Assembly (NCBI GenBank): GCA_022800525.1
Contig: JAAWQM010000002.1
Span: forward strand, 1-64,000
DNA: 64,000 nt
Direction: 5' to 3'
Source of the DNA: Oscillospiraceae bacterium
GTDB taxonomy: Bacteria > Bacillota > Clostridia > Oscillospirales > Oscillospiraceae
In this document: positions 1-9,271 of the stretch, in pieces
Layout: each line of letters starts with the position of its first letter
Numbering within the stretch: the first letter of the stretch is position 1
Notes under the pieces: model-generated
What the model was told of the DNA's origin: nothing
What the model saw: only the letters and a program-made list of their open reading frames with translations
Database searches by the model: none
Translations under genes and position numbers: made by a program

Positions 1-507
1 ACCCGTCCCGAGGAGGTTGAGGAGTTCGTCAACAAGACCGGCTGCGACTCCCTGGCCATCGCCATCGGCACCAGCCACGGCGCGTACAAGTTCACCGCCG
101 CTCAGTGCACCCGCAATGAGAAGGGCGAGCTGGTTCCTCCGCCGCTGCGCTTCGACATTCTGGATGAGGTTGTCAAGCGTCTGCCCGGCTTCCCCATCGT
201 GCTCCATGGCTCCTCCTCCGTGCCCCAGGAGTTCGTGAAGATGGTCAATGCCAACGGCGGTAAGATGCCAGACGCTGTCGGCATCCCTGAGGAGCAGCTT
301 CGTCAGGCCGCCCGCAGCGCCGTCTGCAAGATCAATATTGACTCCGACCTGCGTCTGGCTATGACTGGCACCATCCGCCAGTTCTTCTGTGAGCATCCTG
401 ACAAGTTCGATCCCCGCGAGTATCTGAAGCCCGCCCGCGCCGCCATCAAGGAGCTGGTCAAGCACAAGCTGATTGACGTCCTGGGCTGCGACGGCAAGGC
501 GTTCTGA
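1..507 (+). CDS. fba: Class II fructose-bisphosphate aldolase, C-terminal part (5' end outside window)
   Basis: Open frame from base 1 reads TRPEEVEEFVNKTGCDSLAIAIGTSHGAYKF...GFPIVLHGSSSVPQEFV...KINIDSDLRLAMTGTIR, typical class II FBA zinc-site and substrate motifs; stop at 505-507. Confidence 0.93.
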   Translation, partial: TRPEEVEEFVNKTGCDSLAIAIGTSHGAYKFTAAQCTRNEKGELVPPPLRFDILDEVVKRLPGFPIVLHGSSSVPQEFVKMVNANGGKMPDAVGIPEEQLRQAARSAVCKINIDSDLRLAMTGTIRQFFCEHPDKFDPREYLKPARAAIKELVKHKLIDVLGCDGKAF

Positions 508-686
508 GAACAGTTTATCCCATTGCAAGAATACGGCGGCGCTGTCCACATGGCTGGACGGCGCCGTTTTTATGGTGAATGCGCGCATGCATGGCTGCTT
601 CCAGGAATTACATTTGCAAAATAGTAACAAAACAGTTACAATTTATGTGCAGCTTCAAAAACGGACCACATGGGGAGGTATATACC

Positions 687-1292
687 ATGAAAAAATTTGC
701 CGCATTTTTGACCGCGTCAGCTCTGACTGCCGCGCTGACTGTATCCGCCGCCGCCGCAGACCTGAGCTATACCGTTGTTCCAGGAGACACCATGTGGAAG
801 CTGGCGGTCAAATATCAGGTCGGGACCAGCGAGATCATCTCCGCCAATCCCCAGGTCGCCAACCCAAACCTGATCTATCCCGGGCAGGTCCTGAATATCC
901 CGCAGATTTCAGATGCAGTCATTGATTATGAATCCGAGGTAATCCGGCTGGTCAATGAAATTCGCGAGGAGAATGGGCTGAAAGCTCTGCCGGCAAATTG
1001 GGAGCTCTCCCGCGTAGCGCGATACAAGTCTGAAGAGATGTCCAGCGCGCGCTACTTTTCCCACACCAGCCCCACTTACGGTACGCCCTTCCAGATGATG
1101 CGCTCCTTTGGCCTCTCCTACAGAACGGCGGGGGAGAACATCGCTTATGGCCAGAGGACTCCCGCGGCGGTGGTTGATGCATGGATGAACTCCAGCGGCC
1201 ACCGGGCAAATATCCTCAGCGCCTCCTATACGCAGATCGGCGTGGGATACTGCGCCAGCGGAAACTATTGGACTCAGATGTTTATTGGCTGA
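687..1292 (+). CDS. Secreted LysM plus CAP/SCP (YkwD-like) domain protein
   Basis: Signal peptide MKKFAAFLTASALTAALTVSAAAA after GGGGAGG; LysM (YTVVPGDTMWKLAVKYQVG...NPNLIYPGQVLNIP); CAP domain (VNEIREENGL...SHTSPTYGTPFQMM...GENIAYGQRTPAAVVDAWMNSSGHRANILS). Start moved from 579 to 687. Confidence 0.9.
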   Translation: MKKFAAFLTASALTAALTVSAAAADLSYTVVPGDTMWKLAVKYQVGTSEIISANPQVANPNLIYPGQVLNIPQISDAVIDYESEVIRLVNEIREENGLKALPANWELSRVARYKSEEMSSARYFSHTSPTYGTPFQMMRSFGLSYRTAGENIAYGQRTPAAVVDAWMNSSGHRANILSASYTQIGVGYCASGNYWTQMFIG

Positions 1293-1349
1293 GTTTTCTT
1301 TCGCGTCCTGCTCCCAGAGCGGGGCGCGAAAAATTTTTCCGTCTGCCTA

Positions 1350-1377
1350 TTGACAAATCCGTTATCCTGTGTATAAT
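1350..1377 (+). promoter_or_regulatory. SigA-type promoter of the arsR-type operon (TTGACA-16-TATAAT)
   Basis: TTGACA at 1350-1355, TATAAT at 1372-1377; places the transcript start downstream of the ATG at 1369, supporting the GTG start at 1441. Confidence 0.7.
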
Positions 1378-1440
1378 CTAAAGCATGAACAGTTGCTCAT
1401 ATATTCATTCGTTCAAATACAGCACAAGGGGGAATGCAGT

Positions 1441-1812
1441 GTGGAGCGGGAACCGCTGGAGGTCTGCGAGATCAGCGTTATCCATGAGGACGTACTGGCA
1501 AGAGTCAAAGCCAGAATGCCGGATGAGGAGCCGGTCTATGAGGTGTCGGAGCTGTTCAAGGTTTTTGGGGACAGTACCCGGGCCAGGATTATCTGCGCAT
1601 TGAACATTGAGGAGATGTGCGTATGTGATCTGGCGGCGCTGCTGGGCATGACCCAGAGCGCAATCAGCCACCAGCTGCGGCTTTTGAAGGTTGCGCGGAT
1701 TGTCAAGAGCCGCAAGCAGGGGAGAGTGGTCTACTACTCTCTGGACGACGCCCATATCGGGCAGATTTTTGCCATGGCCTTTGACCATGTAATGGAAGAA
1801 ATGGAGGGATGA
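1441..1812 (+). CDS. ArsR/SmtB-family metal-responsive repressor
   Basis: Winged-helix ELFKVFGDSTRARIICALNIEEMCVCDLAALLGMTQSAISHQLRLLKVARIVKSRKQGRVVYYSL; ELCVCDL-like alpha3 metal motif; GTG start at 1441 preceded by AAGGGGG. Confidence 0.88.
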   Translation: MEREPLEVCEISVIHEDVLARVKARMPDEEPVYEVSELFKVFGDSTRARIICALNIEEMCVCDLAALLGMTQSAISHQLRLLKVARIVKSRKQGRVVYYSLDDAHIGQIFAMAFDHVMEEMEG

Positions 1813-1815
1813 ACG

Positions 1816-3966
1816 ATGGGTAAGGAAAAATTGACGGCTCCTACGCATGAGCACGGGCAGAAACACGAACATCACCACGGGCACGAGCATCATGACCACG
1901 ATTGCTGCGGACATGAGCATCATCACAGTCATGAGGAGCATGAGCGCTGCGAACACAGTCACAGCCATGAGCAGGAACATGAGTGCCATGACCACTGCTC
2001 CTGCGGCCATGAACACCACCACGACGGCTGCTCCTGCGGCCATCACCACGGCAGCGAGCATGGAGACGGCTGTAACTGCGGCCACGACCACAACCACGAG
2101 CAGGACCCCGCTGAGGCGAAAAAGGAACTGCTGACTCTTGCTGCGGGCGCGGCGCTTCTGGTGGCCGGAGTGCTGCTGAAGGTTTTCCTGCCCGGTACCC
2201 CCTGGGCGGCAGCGGCAGTATTGCTGGCGGCCTTTGCCGTTGTGGCGGCGGAGATTGTGCTCCAGGCGGTCAACAATATCCGTCACGGTGAGATATTCGG
2301 CGAGAGCTTCCTTATGGCGATTGCCGGCATCGGCGCGGTATGCATCGGCGAGATTCCTGAGGGCGTTATGGTGTTCCTGCTGTACCGTTTGGGTGAGTTC
2401 CTGCAAACAAAAGCGGTTTCTTCCTCCAGAAAGTCCATTTCCGCGCTGCTGGATGTGCGGCCTGACCACGCCAATCTGCTGGAGAACGGCGTCAGCAAGG
2501 AAGTGGACGCTGAAGACGTCCGGATTGGGCAGACCATCCTGGTCCGCCCCGGTGAGAAGGTTCCTCTTGACGGAGTGGTGCTGTCCGGCGAGTCCCAGTT
2601 GGATACGGCGGCGCTGACCGGCGAATCCGTCCCCCGCGACATCGCCCCCGGCCAGCAGGTCATGGCCGGGTGCATCAATCTCAGTGGCGCGCTGGAGATC
2701 AAGGTGGAGAAGAGTTTCGGCGAGTCCACCGCCAGCAAGATACTGGAGATGGTGGAGCATGCCTCTGAGAAAAAAGCCGCCTCTGAAAAATTCATCACCC
2801 GCTTTGCCCGCGTCTATACGCCTATTGTATGTCTGGCAGCGGTGATCGTCGCGGTGCTGCCGCCGCTGGCGGGACTTATGACCTGGAGCAGGTCGGTTTA
2901 CAGCGCACTGTGCTTCCTGGTTATCTCCTGTCCCTGCGCGCTGGTTATCTCTGTCCCGCTCAGCTTTTTCGCCGGTATTGGCCGCGCCTCCCGGGAGGGC
3001 GTGCTGGTGAAGGGAGGTAACCATCTGGAGACGATGGCGGCGGCGCAGATCGTAGCCTTCGACAAGACCGGGACGCTGACGGAAGGCCGCTTCTCTGTAT
3101 CCGAGTGCCGCATGGCGGACGGCATTTCCCGGGAAAAGCTGCTGGAGCTTGCGGCGCAGGCGGAATGCCGCTCCACGCACCCCATCGCCCAGTCTGTCCT
3201 CGCCGCATACGGCAAGCAGGTTGATGAGGCCGCGCTGGAGGATTACCAGGAGGTCTCCGGACACGGCGTATCCGTGACTGTAAAGGGCCGCCGCATCCTG
3301 GCAGGGAAGCGGGAGTATCTGCTGGAAGAGGGCGTGGCTTTGCCGGAGCCTCCGGCTGCCGCCGCAACGGCAGTCTATATCGCCGCGGACGGCGTTTATC
3401 AGGGCGTTGTACTTCTGCGCGACGCGCCCAAGAAGGACGCGAAGACAGCCATCAGCGCCCTCCGGAGCCTGGGCATCCAGAAGACCGCCATGCTCTCCGG
3501 CGATAGCCGCCAGGTGGTGGAGGAAATCGCAAAGGAGATCGGATTGGACCAGGCGACAGGCGAGCTGCTGCCCCAGGATAAGCTGAAGGAGCTGGGCAGT
3601 CTGCGCGGCCAGCTGACCGGGAAAGGCAAGCTGCTCTATGCCGGAGACGGCATCAATGATACGCCGGTGCTGGCCTCTGCGGACATCGGCATTGCCATGG
3701 GCGGACTGGGGGCTGACGCCGCAATTGAGACGGCGGACGTCATTATCATGGGCGACGAGCCCAGCAAAATTGCCTCCGGTATCCGCATAGCCCGGCGGAC
3801 CAACCGTATCGCCGCAGAGAATATCGTCTTTGCAATCGCCATCAAGATCCTGGTGATGATTCTGTCCGTCACAGGCCATGTTGAGCTGTGGGCAGGCGTA
3901 TTCGCGGACGTCGGCGTATGTATGCTGTGTGTGCTGAATACGCTGCGCATTAACCGGAAATCATAA
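1816..3966 (+). CDS. P1B-2 type Zn/Cd/Pb-transporting ATPase with long His/Cys-rich N-terminus
   Basis: SCPCALVIS, DKTGTLTEG, STHPIAQ, GDGINDTPVLASADIGIAMG; C-terminal AIKILVMILS and FADVG typical of P1B-2; N-terminus rich in H and CSCGHxHHH repeats, without a recognisable HMA domain. Confidence 0.92.
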   Translation: MGKEKLTAPTHEHGQKHEHHHGHEHHDHDCCGHEHHHSHEEHERCEHSHSHEQEHECHDHCSCGHEHHHDGCSCGHHHGSEHGDGCNCGHDHNHEQDPAEAKKELLTLAAGAALLVAGVLLKVFLPGTPWAAAAVLLAAFAVVAAEIVLQAVNNIRHGEIFGESFLMAIAGIGAVCIGEIPEGVMVFLLYRLGEFLQTKAVSSSRKSISALLDVRPDHANLLENGVSKEVDAEDVRIGQTILVRPGEKVPLDGVVLSGESQLDTAALTGESVPRDIAPGQQVMAGCINLSGALEIKVEKSFGESTASKILEMVEHASEKKAASEKFITRFARVYTPIVCLAAVIVAVLPPLAGLMTWSRSVYSALCFLVISCPCALVISVPLSFFAGIGRASREGVLVKGGNHLETMAAAQIVAFDKTGTLTEGRFSVSECRMADGISREKLLELAAQAECRSTHPIAQSVLAAYGKQVDEAALEDYQEVSGHGVSVTVKGRRILAGKREYLLEEGVALPEPPAAAATAVYIAADGVYQGVVLLRDAPKKDAKTAISALRSLGIQKTAMLSGDSRQVVEEIAKEIGLDQATGELLPQDKLKELGSLRGQLTGKGKLLYAGDGINDTPVLASADIGIAMGGLGADAAIETADVIIMGDEPSKIASGIRIARRTNRIAAENIVFAIAIKILVMILSVTGHVELWAGVFADVGVCMLCVLNTLRINRKS

Positions 3967-3972
3967 CGCGAG

Positions 3973-4007
3973 TCACCCCTTCCGCATATACTGTGCGGAA
4001 GGGGTGA
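3973..4007 (+). terminator. Hairpin after metal ATPase; 3' arm also contains the SD of the next gene
   Basis: TCACCCCTTCCGCA (3973-3986) / TGCGGAAGGGGTGA (3994-4007), 14-bp perfect arms, followed by TTTCTT then ATG at 4014. Confidence 0.75.
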
Positions 4008-4013
4008 TTTCTT

Positions 4014-4541
4014 ATGGATGAAGGAAGCCTGCGGCTGGTCCTCTATGACCGGATGGCGGCGGTACGCTACGCCCATCAATGGGCCTACGGCAGAAACCCG
4101 GCGTTTTACGACTACGAATATATCGGCGGCGACTGCACAAATTTCGCCTCCCAGTGCGTCTATGCCGGGAGCCGGGTGATGAACTATACCAAGGACCTCG
4201 GCTGGTACTACATCAACGCCAACAACAAGGCCCCCGCCTGGACAGGGGTGGAATACTTCTACAACTTCATGACGCGGAAGGAACCGACAGCCGGGCCTGT
4301 CGCCCAGGAGTCCTCGATCAGCCAGGTGGAGCCGGGAGACGTGATTCAGCTGTCCTTTGACGGCGAGGGCTGGAATCATTCGCCGGTGGTTGTCAGGCTG
4401 CTGCACCAGCCTGCTTTGCAGCCTGCGGATGTGCTCATCGCCGCCCACAGCTATGACGCTGATAACCGGCCGCTGAGCAGCTATGATTACCGCGCTGTCC
4501 GGTTCCTGCATTTTATTGGCGTCAGGAAGCCGGTTCGGTAA
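4014..4541 (+). CDS. Putative amidase-domain (Amidase_6-like) protein
   Basis: YDRMAAVRYAHQWAYGRNPAFYDYEYIGGDCTNFASQCVYAG...WYYINANNKAPAWTGVEYFYNFM...PGDVIQLSFDGEGWNHSPVV, a Cys/His peptidase-like family pattern. Confidence 0.82.
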   Translation: MDEGSLRLVLYDRMAAVRYAHQWAYGRNPAFYDYEYIGGDCTNFASQCVYAGSRVMNYTKDLGWYYINANNKAPAWTGVEYFYNFMTRKEPTAGPVAQESSISQVEPGDVIQLSFDGEGWNHSPVVVRLLHQPALQPADVLIAAHSYDADNRPLSSYDYRAVRFLHFIGVRKPVR

Positions 4542-4668
4542 GACCATATGATTCTTCTTGCTTGCAGGCGGCGGGTGTGGTATAGTTGACATGCTTTGGG
4601 GAAGGGGAAGCGTCGGGTTCTGCCTGCTTCCTGGCCTTTCAAGGACTTCAACTACGGAGGATGTTCAA

Positions 4669-5499
4669 ATGGAGGAGAAAATTCAAACGCTGGTGGAGCT
4701 GCTGAAGGAGACGGCGGAAGGAAAGTGCGCGATTGCTCTGGCGGGGGCCCACGCCAAGGAAATGGCGGACTCCGCCTCGGACATCGACCTCTATATATTT
4801 GCGGAGAGGGCGAAGCCGCGGGAGCTGCGCCTGGAACTGATCCGCAGTATAGCGGACCCGGGAACCACGCCGTGGGTGGACGACTTCGATGCCGCGCCCT
4901 GGGGAGGCGGAATGGACTTCACATACCAGGGAACGCCGGTAGAGGTGGTGGGGAGAACCCTGTCCCGGATGGATCAGGCAGTCGGGGACTGCCTGGAGGG
5001 AAAATTTGAGATCATTCCAGCCACCTGGACCTCAAACGGGTACTACACCTTTATTTACCTCTGCGAATTGAGCTTCATCAAGCCTGTGTGGGACCCGGAC
5101 GGAGTACTGGCGGCTTACCAGCAAAAAGCCGCCAGCTATCCGGAGCCTCTGCGCCGCGCGATTCTGGAGACCTTCATGGGCCGCGCCGGAACATGGATTG
5201 GCAACTTTCACTATGAGAGCGCCGTCCGCAGGGGAGACGTCCTTTTCACCGCGCCGGTCGTGCTGCACACCGTAATGGACATGGTACAGGTGGTCTTTGC
5301 GCTGAACCGCGTCTATTTCACCGGAGACAAAAAGCTGGAGGCTGCGCTGGCGAACATGCCATATTGCCCGGAAGCCCTGCGGCCCAGCCAATTGGACATC
5401 CTGCTGACAGCGGACAGGAGCCCCGGACATCTGGAGCGGCAGCGGCAGCTTCTGCGTCAGGCCTGGGATGAGCTGTCCCAGCGTGTGCGGGAAGCTTAG
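4669..5499 (+). CDS. Nucleotidyltransferase-fold / DUF4037-like protein
   Basis: GKCAIALAGAHAKEMADSASDIDLYIFAE (nucleotidyltransferase G-S-x-DxD pattern); start ATG 4669 after ACGGAGG. Confidence 0.65.
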   Translation: MEEKIQTLVELLKETAEGKCAIALAGAHAKEMADSASDIDLYIFAERAKPRELRLELIRSIADPGTTPWVDDFDAAPWGGGMDFTYQGTPVEVVGRTLSRMDQAVGDCLEGKFEIIPATWTSNGYYTFIYLCELSFIKPVWDPDGVLAAYQQKAASYPEPLRRAILETFMGRAGTWIGNFHYESAVRRGDVLFTAPVVLHTVMDMVQVVFALNRVYFTGDKKLEAALANMPYCPEALRPSQLDILLTADRSPGHLERQRQLLRQAWDELSQRVREA

Positions 5500-5521
5500 A
5501 AGCTGTTGTAAATACAGCTTC

Positions 5522-6526
5522 TTAATCCTTTGGCGGCTTCACACGGCCCAGCGGGTTGGCCTTCGCGGCCACCCGCAGGGCTTCGTTGTCTATATGGGTG
5601 TAAATTTCCGTCGTATTCAGATGCTCATGTCCCAGCACCTCCTGAACCGCCTTGACGTCCACGCCGTTTTGCAGCATCAGGGTCGCGGCGGTGTGCCGCA
5701 GCTTGTGGGAGGAGTACTGGGCGCTGTCCAGCCCCGCGTGGGAGATGTGCTTTTTCACCAGGGCATGGACGTTGGAGCGGCTGATCCGCTGGTCCCGGGA
5801 GGACAAAAACAGGGCGTTCTGATCTCTGCCGGTGATGGGCCGCCGTACGGACAGATAGCGCTCCAGCGCAGACTTGCAGGCGTCATTGAGATAGACGATG
5901 CGGACCTTGTTGCCCTTGCCGAGCACCCGCAGGGCGTCGCCCTGGATGTCCGTCAGGTTCAGGCCGATGAGCTCAGAGATTCGGAGGCCGCAGTTGAGAA
6001 AAATTGTCAGGATGCAGTAATCCCGCTCCTTGTTGGGGCCGTCCACGCTGTCCAGCAGTTCCAGACTCTCGTCCAGAGTCAGGTACCTGGGCAGCGTCTT
6101 TTTCAGCTTCGGAGAGTCCAGCTCCTTGATTGGATTGCTCTCCAGAAGATGGGCCTTCTGCGTAAGATAGTTAAAAAAAGAACGAAGTGTGGCAATCTTC
6201 CGGGCGCGCGTGGACGCACTGAGTCCATAGTCGGTTTTGGAGCTGTTTTGCTGCTGGGCGCGGTCCCGGCTGAGATAGGTCAGGTAGCTGTAGACGTCAG
6301 TCAGGGTGATGGTACGGATAAAATGGATGTTCACATCCAGAATCGAAATTTCATCCAAGTCCTTGCCGCGCAGCGACGGGTCTCGGGTCTGTTTCATATA
6401 GCGGAAAAAATTCCTGAGATCAAGAAAGTATTCGTCAACAGTTTTTTGCGAATGCGCTTTGATGGTCTCGTGGTATGCCAGGAAATCAACTAAAATCTGC
6501 GGAGCTTCGCAGCGATAATCGTTCAT
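5522..6526 (-). CDS. Tyrosine recombinase, XerC/XerD type
   Basis: N-terminal SAM-like domain plus catalytic R...H-x-x-R...H: NCGLRISELIGLNLTDI, SSHKLRHTAATLMLQNGVDVKAVQEVLGHEHLNTTEIYTHI. Confidence 0.9.
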   Translation of the reverse strand: MNDYRCEAPQILVDFLAYHETIKAHSQKTVDEYFLDLRNFFRYMKQTRDPSLRGKDLDEISILDVNIHFIRTITLTDVYSYLTYLSRDRAQQQNSSKTDYGLSASTRARKIATLRSFFNYLTQKAHLLESNPIKELDSPKLKKTLPRYLTLDESLELLDSVDGPNKERDYCILTIFLNCGLRISELIGLNLTDIQGDALRVLGKGNKVRIVYLNDACKSALERYLSVRRPITGRDQNALFLSSRDQRISRSNVHALVKKHISHAGLDSAQYSSHKLRHTAATLMLQNGVDVKAVQEVLGHEHLNTTEIYTHIDNEALRVAAKANPLGRVKPPKD

Positions 6527-6609
6527 ATCAAAACCACAGGTCTGAGGGCCTGTCCGCCAAAGGAAGCGTTTCAGCCTCCCCTGAATTGAACAAAATTTTT
6601 ATTTTGTTC

Positions 6610-6968
6610 AATTACATATATACCTGTGGATGCTCCTCCCTTCAGGTGTTTTCAAGTTCAGATGTCTGCCGGTGCAATAACCGATTTCTGCGATTTTCAG
6701 ATCCTGGTCCAGGCGAACTACGGCTATACGCCCAACAGGCATATTTTCTTCCTTTGGTACAATAGCCCACTGGTAATAGCGTATTGCTCCATCCAGCCTG
6801 CCAGATATTGCGCCGATACCCCCATTGAGGCATGGCACGGCCAAGCAAAAATTTTGTCACCGCCGGATCGGAGGCCCAGTTGCAGTACATAGCTTCAGCA
6901 TCTGTCACAGCAAATCGGCGCAGGATCAGCCGCTCTGTTTCCGGAGGCTGTGTTCCCAAGCGAATCAT
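6610..6968 (-). pseudogene. Frameshifted and truncated GNAT N-acetyltransferase remnant
   Basis: MIRLGTQPPETERLILRRFAVTDAEAMYCNWASDPAVTKFL in one frame continues in another as YYQWAIVPKEENMPVGRIAVVRLDQDLKIAEIGYCTGR, then homology-like sequence ends. Confidence 0.72.
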
Positions 6969-6986
6969 CTTATGTAAATTCCTCGG

Positions 6987-8360
6987 TTATTTTCCCAATG
7001 CGGCCCGGATGGCCTCGCCGACGTTGGCAGCTTCAACAATACGAAGCCCCTCCTGGGGAGCGGGGCTCTTCCCCCGGCGCAGCGGCACGATACAGGTTTT
7101 GAATCCCAGCCGGCAGACCTCGCTGAGCCGCTGGTCCAGATTATTCACTGCCCGCAGCTCGCCGGTAAGCCCCACCTCCCCGATTGCCGCCAGATCAGCC
7201 GAGATGGGCTTGTCCAAATAGCTGGAGGCCAAGGCCAGAATCGCCGCCAGATCGGCGGCGGGCTCGTCCAGATTCAGCCCACCAATGATATTCATATAGG
7301 CGTCGCAGGCGGAGACCTTCAGTCCCCCCCTCTTCTCCAGCACCGCCAGCAGCATCGCCGCCCGCCCGAAGTCAAACCCATTGCTGGAGCGGCGGGCGTT
7401 GCCGTAGGACGCAGGGGCCAGCAGAGCCTGGATTTCTGCCAGCACCGGGCGCACTCCCTCCATTACGCAGGTGACGCAGGTCCCTGGCGCGCCGTCAGGC
7501 CTCCCAGACAAAAGCATCTGGGAGGGATTCTCCACCTCCTCCAGCCCCGCGTCCAGCATCTCAAAAACACCGATCTCATTGGTTGCGCCGAAGCGGTTCT
7601 TCGCCGCCCGGAGAATGCGGCATGTGCTGTGCTGCTCCCCCTCAAAGTAGAGAACGCAGTCTACCATGTGCTCAAGAACCTTTGGTCCCGCGATAGACCC
7701 CTCCTTGTTGACATGCCCAATGACAAACACTGTAATGTCTTTTCCCTTTGCAAGCTGCATGAGCGACATGGTGCAATCCTTCACCTGGCCGATGCTGCCG
7801 GGAGGGCTTTCCAACGCGCCGTTGTACACTGTCTGGATGGAGTCCACAATCAGAATATCCGGCATCGTGTCGGACACTGATTGCAGCACATCTTCCAGCG
7901 CCGTCTCGGACAGGACCAGCAGATTCTCGCTGGACACCCCCAGGCGCTGGGAGCGCAGCTTCAACTGCCGGACCGACTCCTCGCCTGATACATACAGCAC
8001 CCGGTTTTCACGGCAGAGGCTCCCACAGATTTGAAGCATCAAGGTGGACTTCCCTACTCCCGGCGCGCCGCCCACCAGTACAAGCGATCCCTTTACCGCT
8101 CCACCGCCCAGAACCCGGTCCAGCTCCCCCATTCCAGTAAAAAAGCGGATTTCTTTTGTTGTATCAACATCTGTCAAGGAGATTGCTTTTACAGTATGAA
8201 AGGGGCTTCTTCCGCCGGAATGCCGGGCCTCACGCCCCTTTGGCGCGGCCTCCTGCTCAACAACTGTGTTCCAGGCGCCGCAGGCGGGGCACTTCCCTGC
8301 CCACTTCGGCGTCTCATTGCCACACTCCGTACAATAAAATACACTTCTAGCTTTTGCCAT
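6987..8360 (-). CDS. radA: DNA repair protein RadA/Sms
   Basis: N-terminal zinc finger CTECGNETPKWAGKCPACGAWNT; Walker A GGAPGVGKST; KNRFGATNEIGVFEM motif; C-terminal Lon-like domain GLTGELRAV. Confidence 0.96.
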   Translation of the reverse strand: MAKARSVFYCTECGNETPKWAGKCPACGAWNTVVEQEAAPKGREARHSGGRSPFHTVKAISLTDVDTTKEIRFFTGMGELDRVLGGGAVKGSLVLVGGAPGVGKSTLMLQICGSLCRENRVLYVSGEESVRQLKLRSQRLGVSSENLLVLSETALEDVLQSVSDTMPDILIVDSIQTVYNGALESPPGSIGQVKDCTMSLMQLAKGKDITVFVIGHVNKEGSIAGPKVLEHMVDCVLYFEGEQHSTCRILRAAKNRFGATNEIGVFEMLDAGLEEVENPSQMLLSGRPDGAPGTCVTCVMEGVRPVLAEIQALLAPASYGNARRSSNGFDFGRAAMLLAVLEKRGGLKVSACDAYMNIIGGLNLDEPAADLAAILALASSYLDKPISADLAAIGEVGLTGELRAVNNLDQRLSEVCRLGFKTCIVPLRRGKSPAPQEGLRIVEAANVGEAIRAALGK

Positions 8361-8430
8361 CGCTGTTGTCCTCCAGTAAATTTGACCTGCCTATAGTATA
8401 CAACAAATGTTTCCTTTTGGCTAGTGTTTT

Positions 8431-9147
8431 TTACTGAAGATGTGATAAAGCGCCAGCCAGAATTGTCAGCGCCAGCCGGGTCTGGTGAGCTTGGGTATTC
8501 AGCAAGGCGGTCTCATCCTGGTTGGAGAGAAAGCCGCACTCCACCAGCATAGCCGGGACCTCCGCATTTTCCAGCAGATACACGGAGCTGCCCGCCGCCT
8601 TGACCTCCTTGGGCCGGTCGTTGACTGCGGCGTTCAGCGCGGTCTGAACAGCCTCCGCCAGCGCCTGACTGCCTTCAGCTTCTCCATAAAACACTTGGGC
8701 CCCATGGACGCTGGGAACCTGCGGCAGGCTGTTCTGGTGCAGGCTGACCAGCACGCCGCCGGAGATGCCGTTAGCCTTCGCAACGCGGTTTTTCAGGTCG
8801 GAGACCTTCTGCTGGCGGACTGTTCCAGCGCTCTCGTCGTGCAGGTCCACGTCCTCCCGGCGGGTCATGACCGTCTCTACGCCCAGCATCTGTGCGATCT
8901 CCTCCATACGCAGGCCAATCTCAAGATTGATCTGTGCCTCTATCGTACCGTCCTTGCTCACCGCGCCGCCGTCCATGCCGCCGTGCCCGGGGTCAATAAT
9001 CAGAACAAAGCCTCCCCCCTGCTCCAGCGACAGGTTTTTCGACGCGTTGACTGCGCTCCCCTGCCACAGGATCGCCGCGAAAATACCGAACAGCGCCAGC
9101 AGTGTCAGCAGGTACAGCGCTGTCCATTTCTTAAAAGTCAGAAACAT
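8431..9147 (-). CDS. cwlD: N-acetylmuramoyl-L-alanine amidase (CwlD-like, Amidase_3)
   Basis: LIIDPGHGGMDGGAVSKDGTIEAQINLEIGLRM, VSLHQNSLP, MLVECGFLSNQDE; likely start at M54 of the ORF (9147) before a TM segment. Confidence 0.83.
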   Translation of the reverse strand: MFLTFKKWTALYLLTLLALFGIFAAILWQGSAVNASKNLSLEQGGGFVLIIDPGHGGMDGGAVSKDGTIEAQINLEIGLRMEEIAQMLGVETVMTRREDVDLHDESAGTVRQQKVSDLKNRVAKANGISGGVLVSLHQNSLPQVPSVHGAQVFYGEAEGSQALAEAVQTALNAAVNDRPKEVKAAGSSVYLLENAEVPAMLVECGFLSNQDETALLNTQAHQTRLALTILAGALSHLQ

Positions 9148-9271
9148 GTGACCACCCCCTCCTACCCTATGCCCCGGCATGAAAAAATATGCTGCACTTC
9201 TTTTCACATCAGGCATAAGATGGTTTGAGGGCGCACTGCGCCCCGACTTTACCTGAAGGAGTGATCCCCTC

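Noticed and set aside
1847-2134. Met/Thr-rich alternative-frame ORF in the His-rich region
   Set aside because: Frame artefact of repeated CAT/CAC codons.
1405-3879. 824-aa ORF antisense to the metal ATPase
   Set aside because: Low-complexity shadow frame opposite a well-supported gene; arises from the His-codon-rich, high-GC sense frame.
5468-6493. 341-aa + strand ORF opposite the tyrosine recombinase
   Set aside because: Shadow frame; the recombinase catalytic residues are on the minus strand.
5522-6526. Tyrosine recombinase as marker of an integrated element
   Set aside because: No adjacent phage/ICE genes, attachment repeats or tRNA; neighbours are housekeeping genes, so a Xer-like role is at least as likely.
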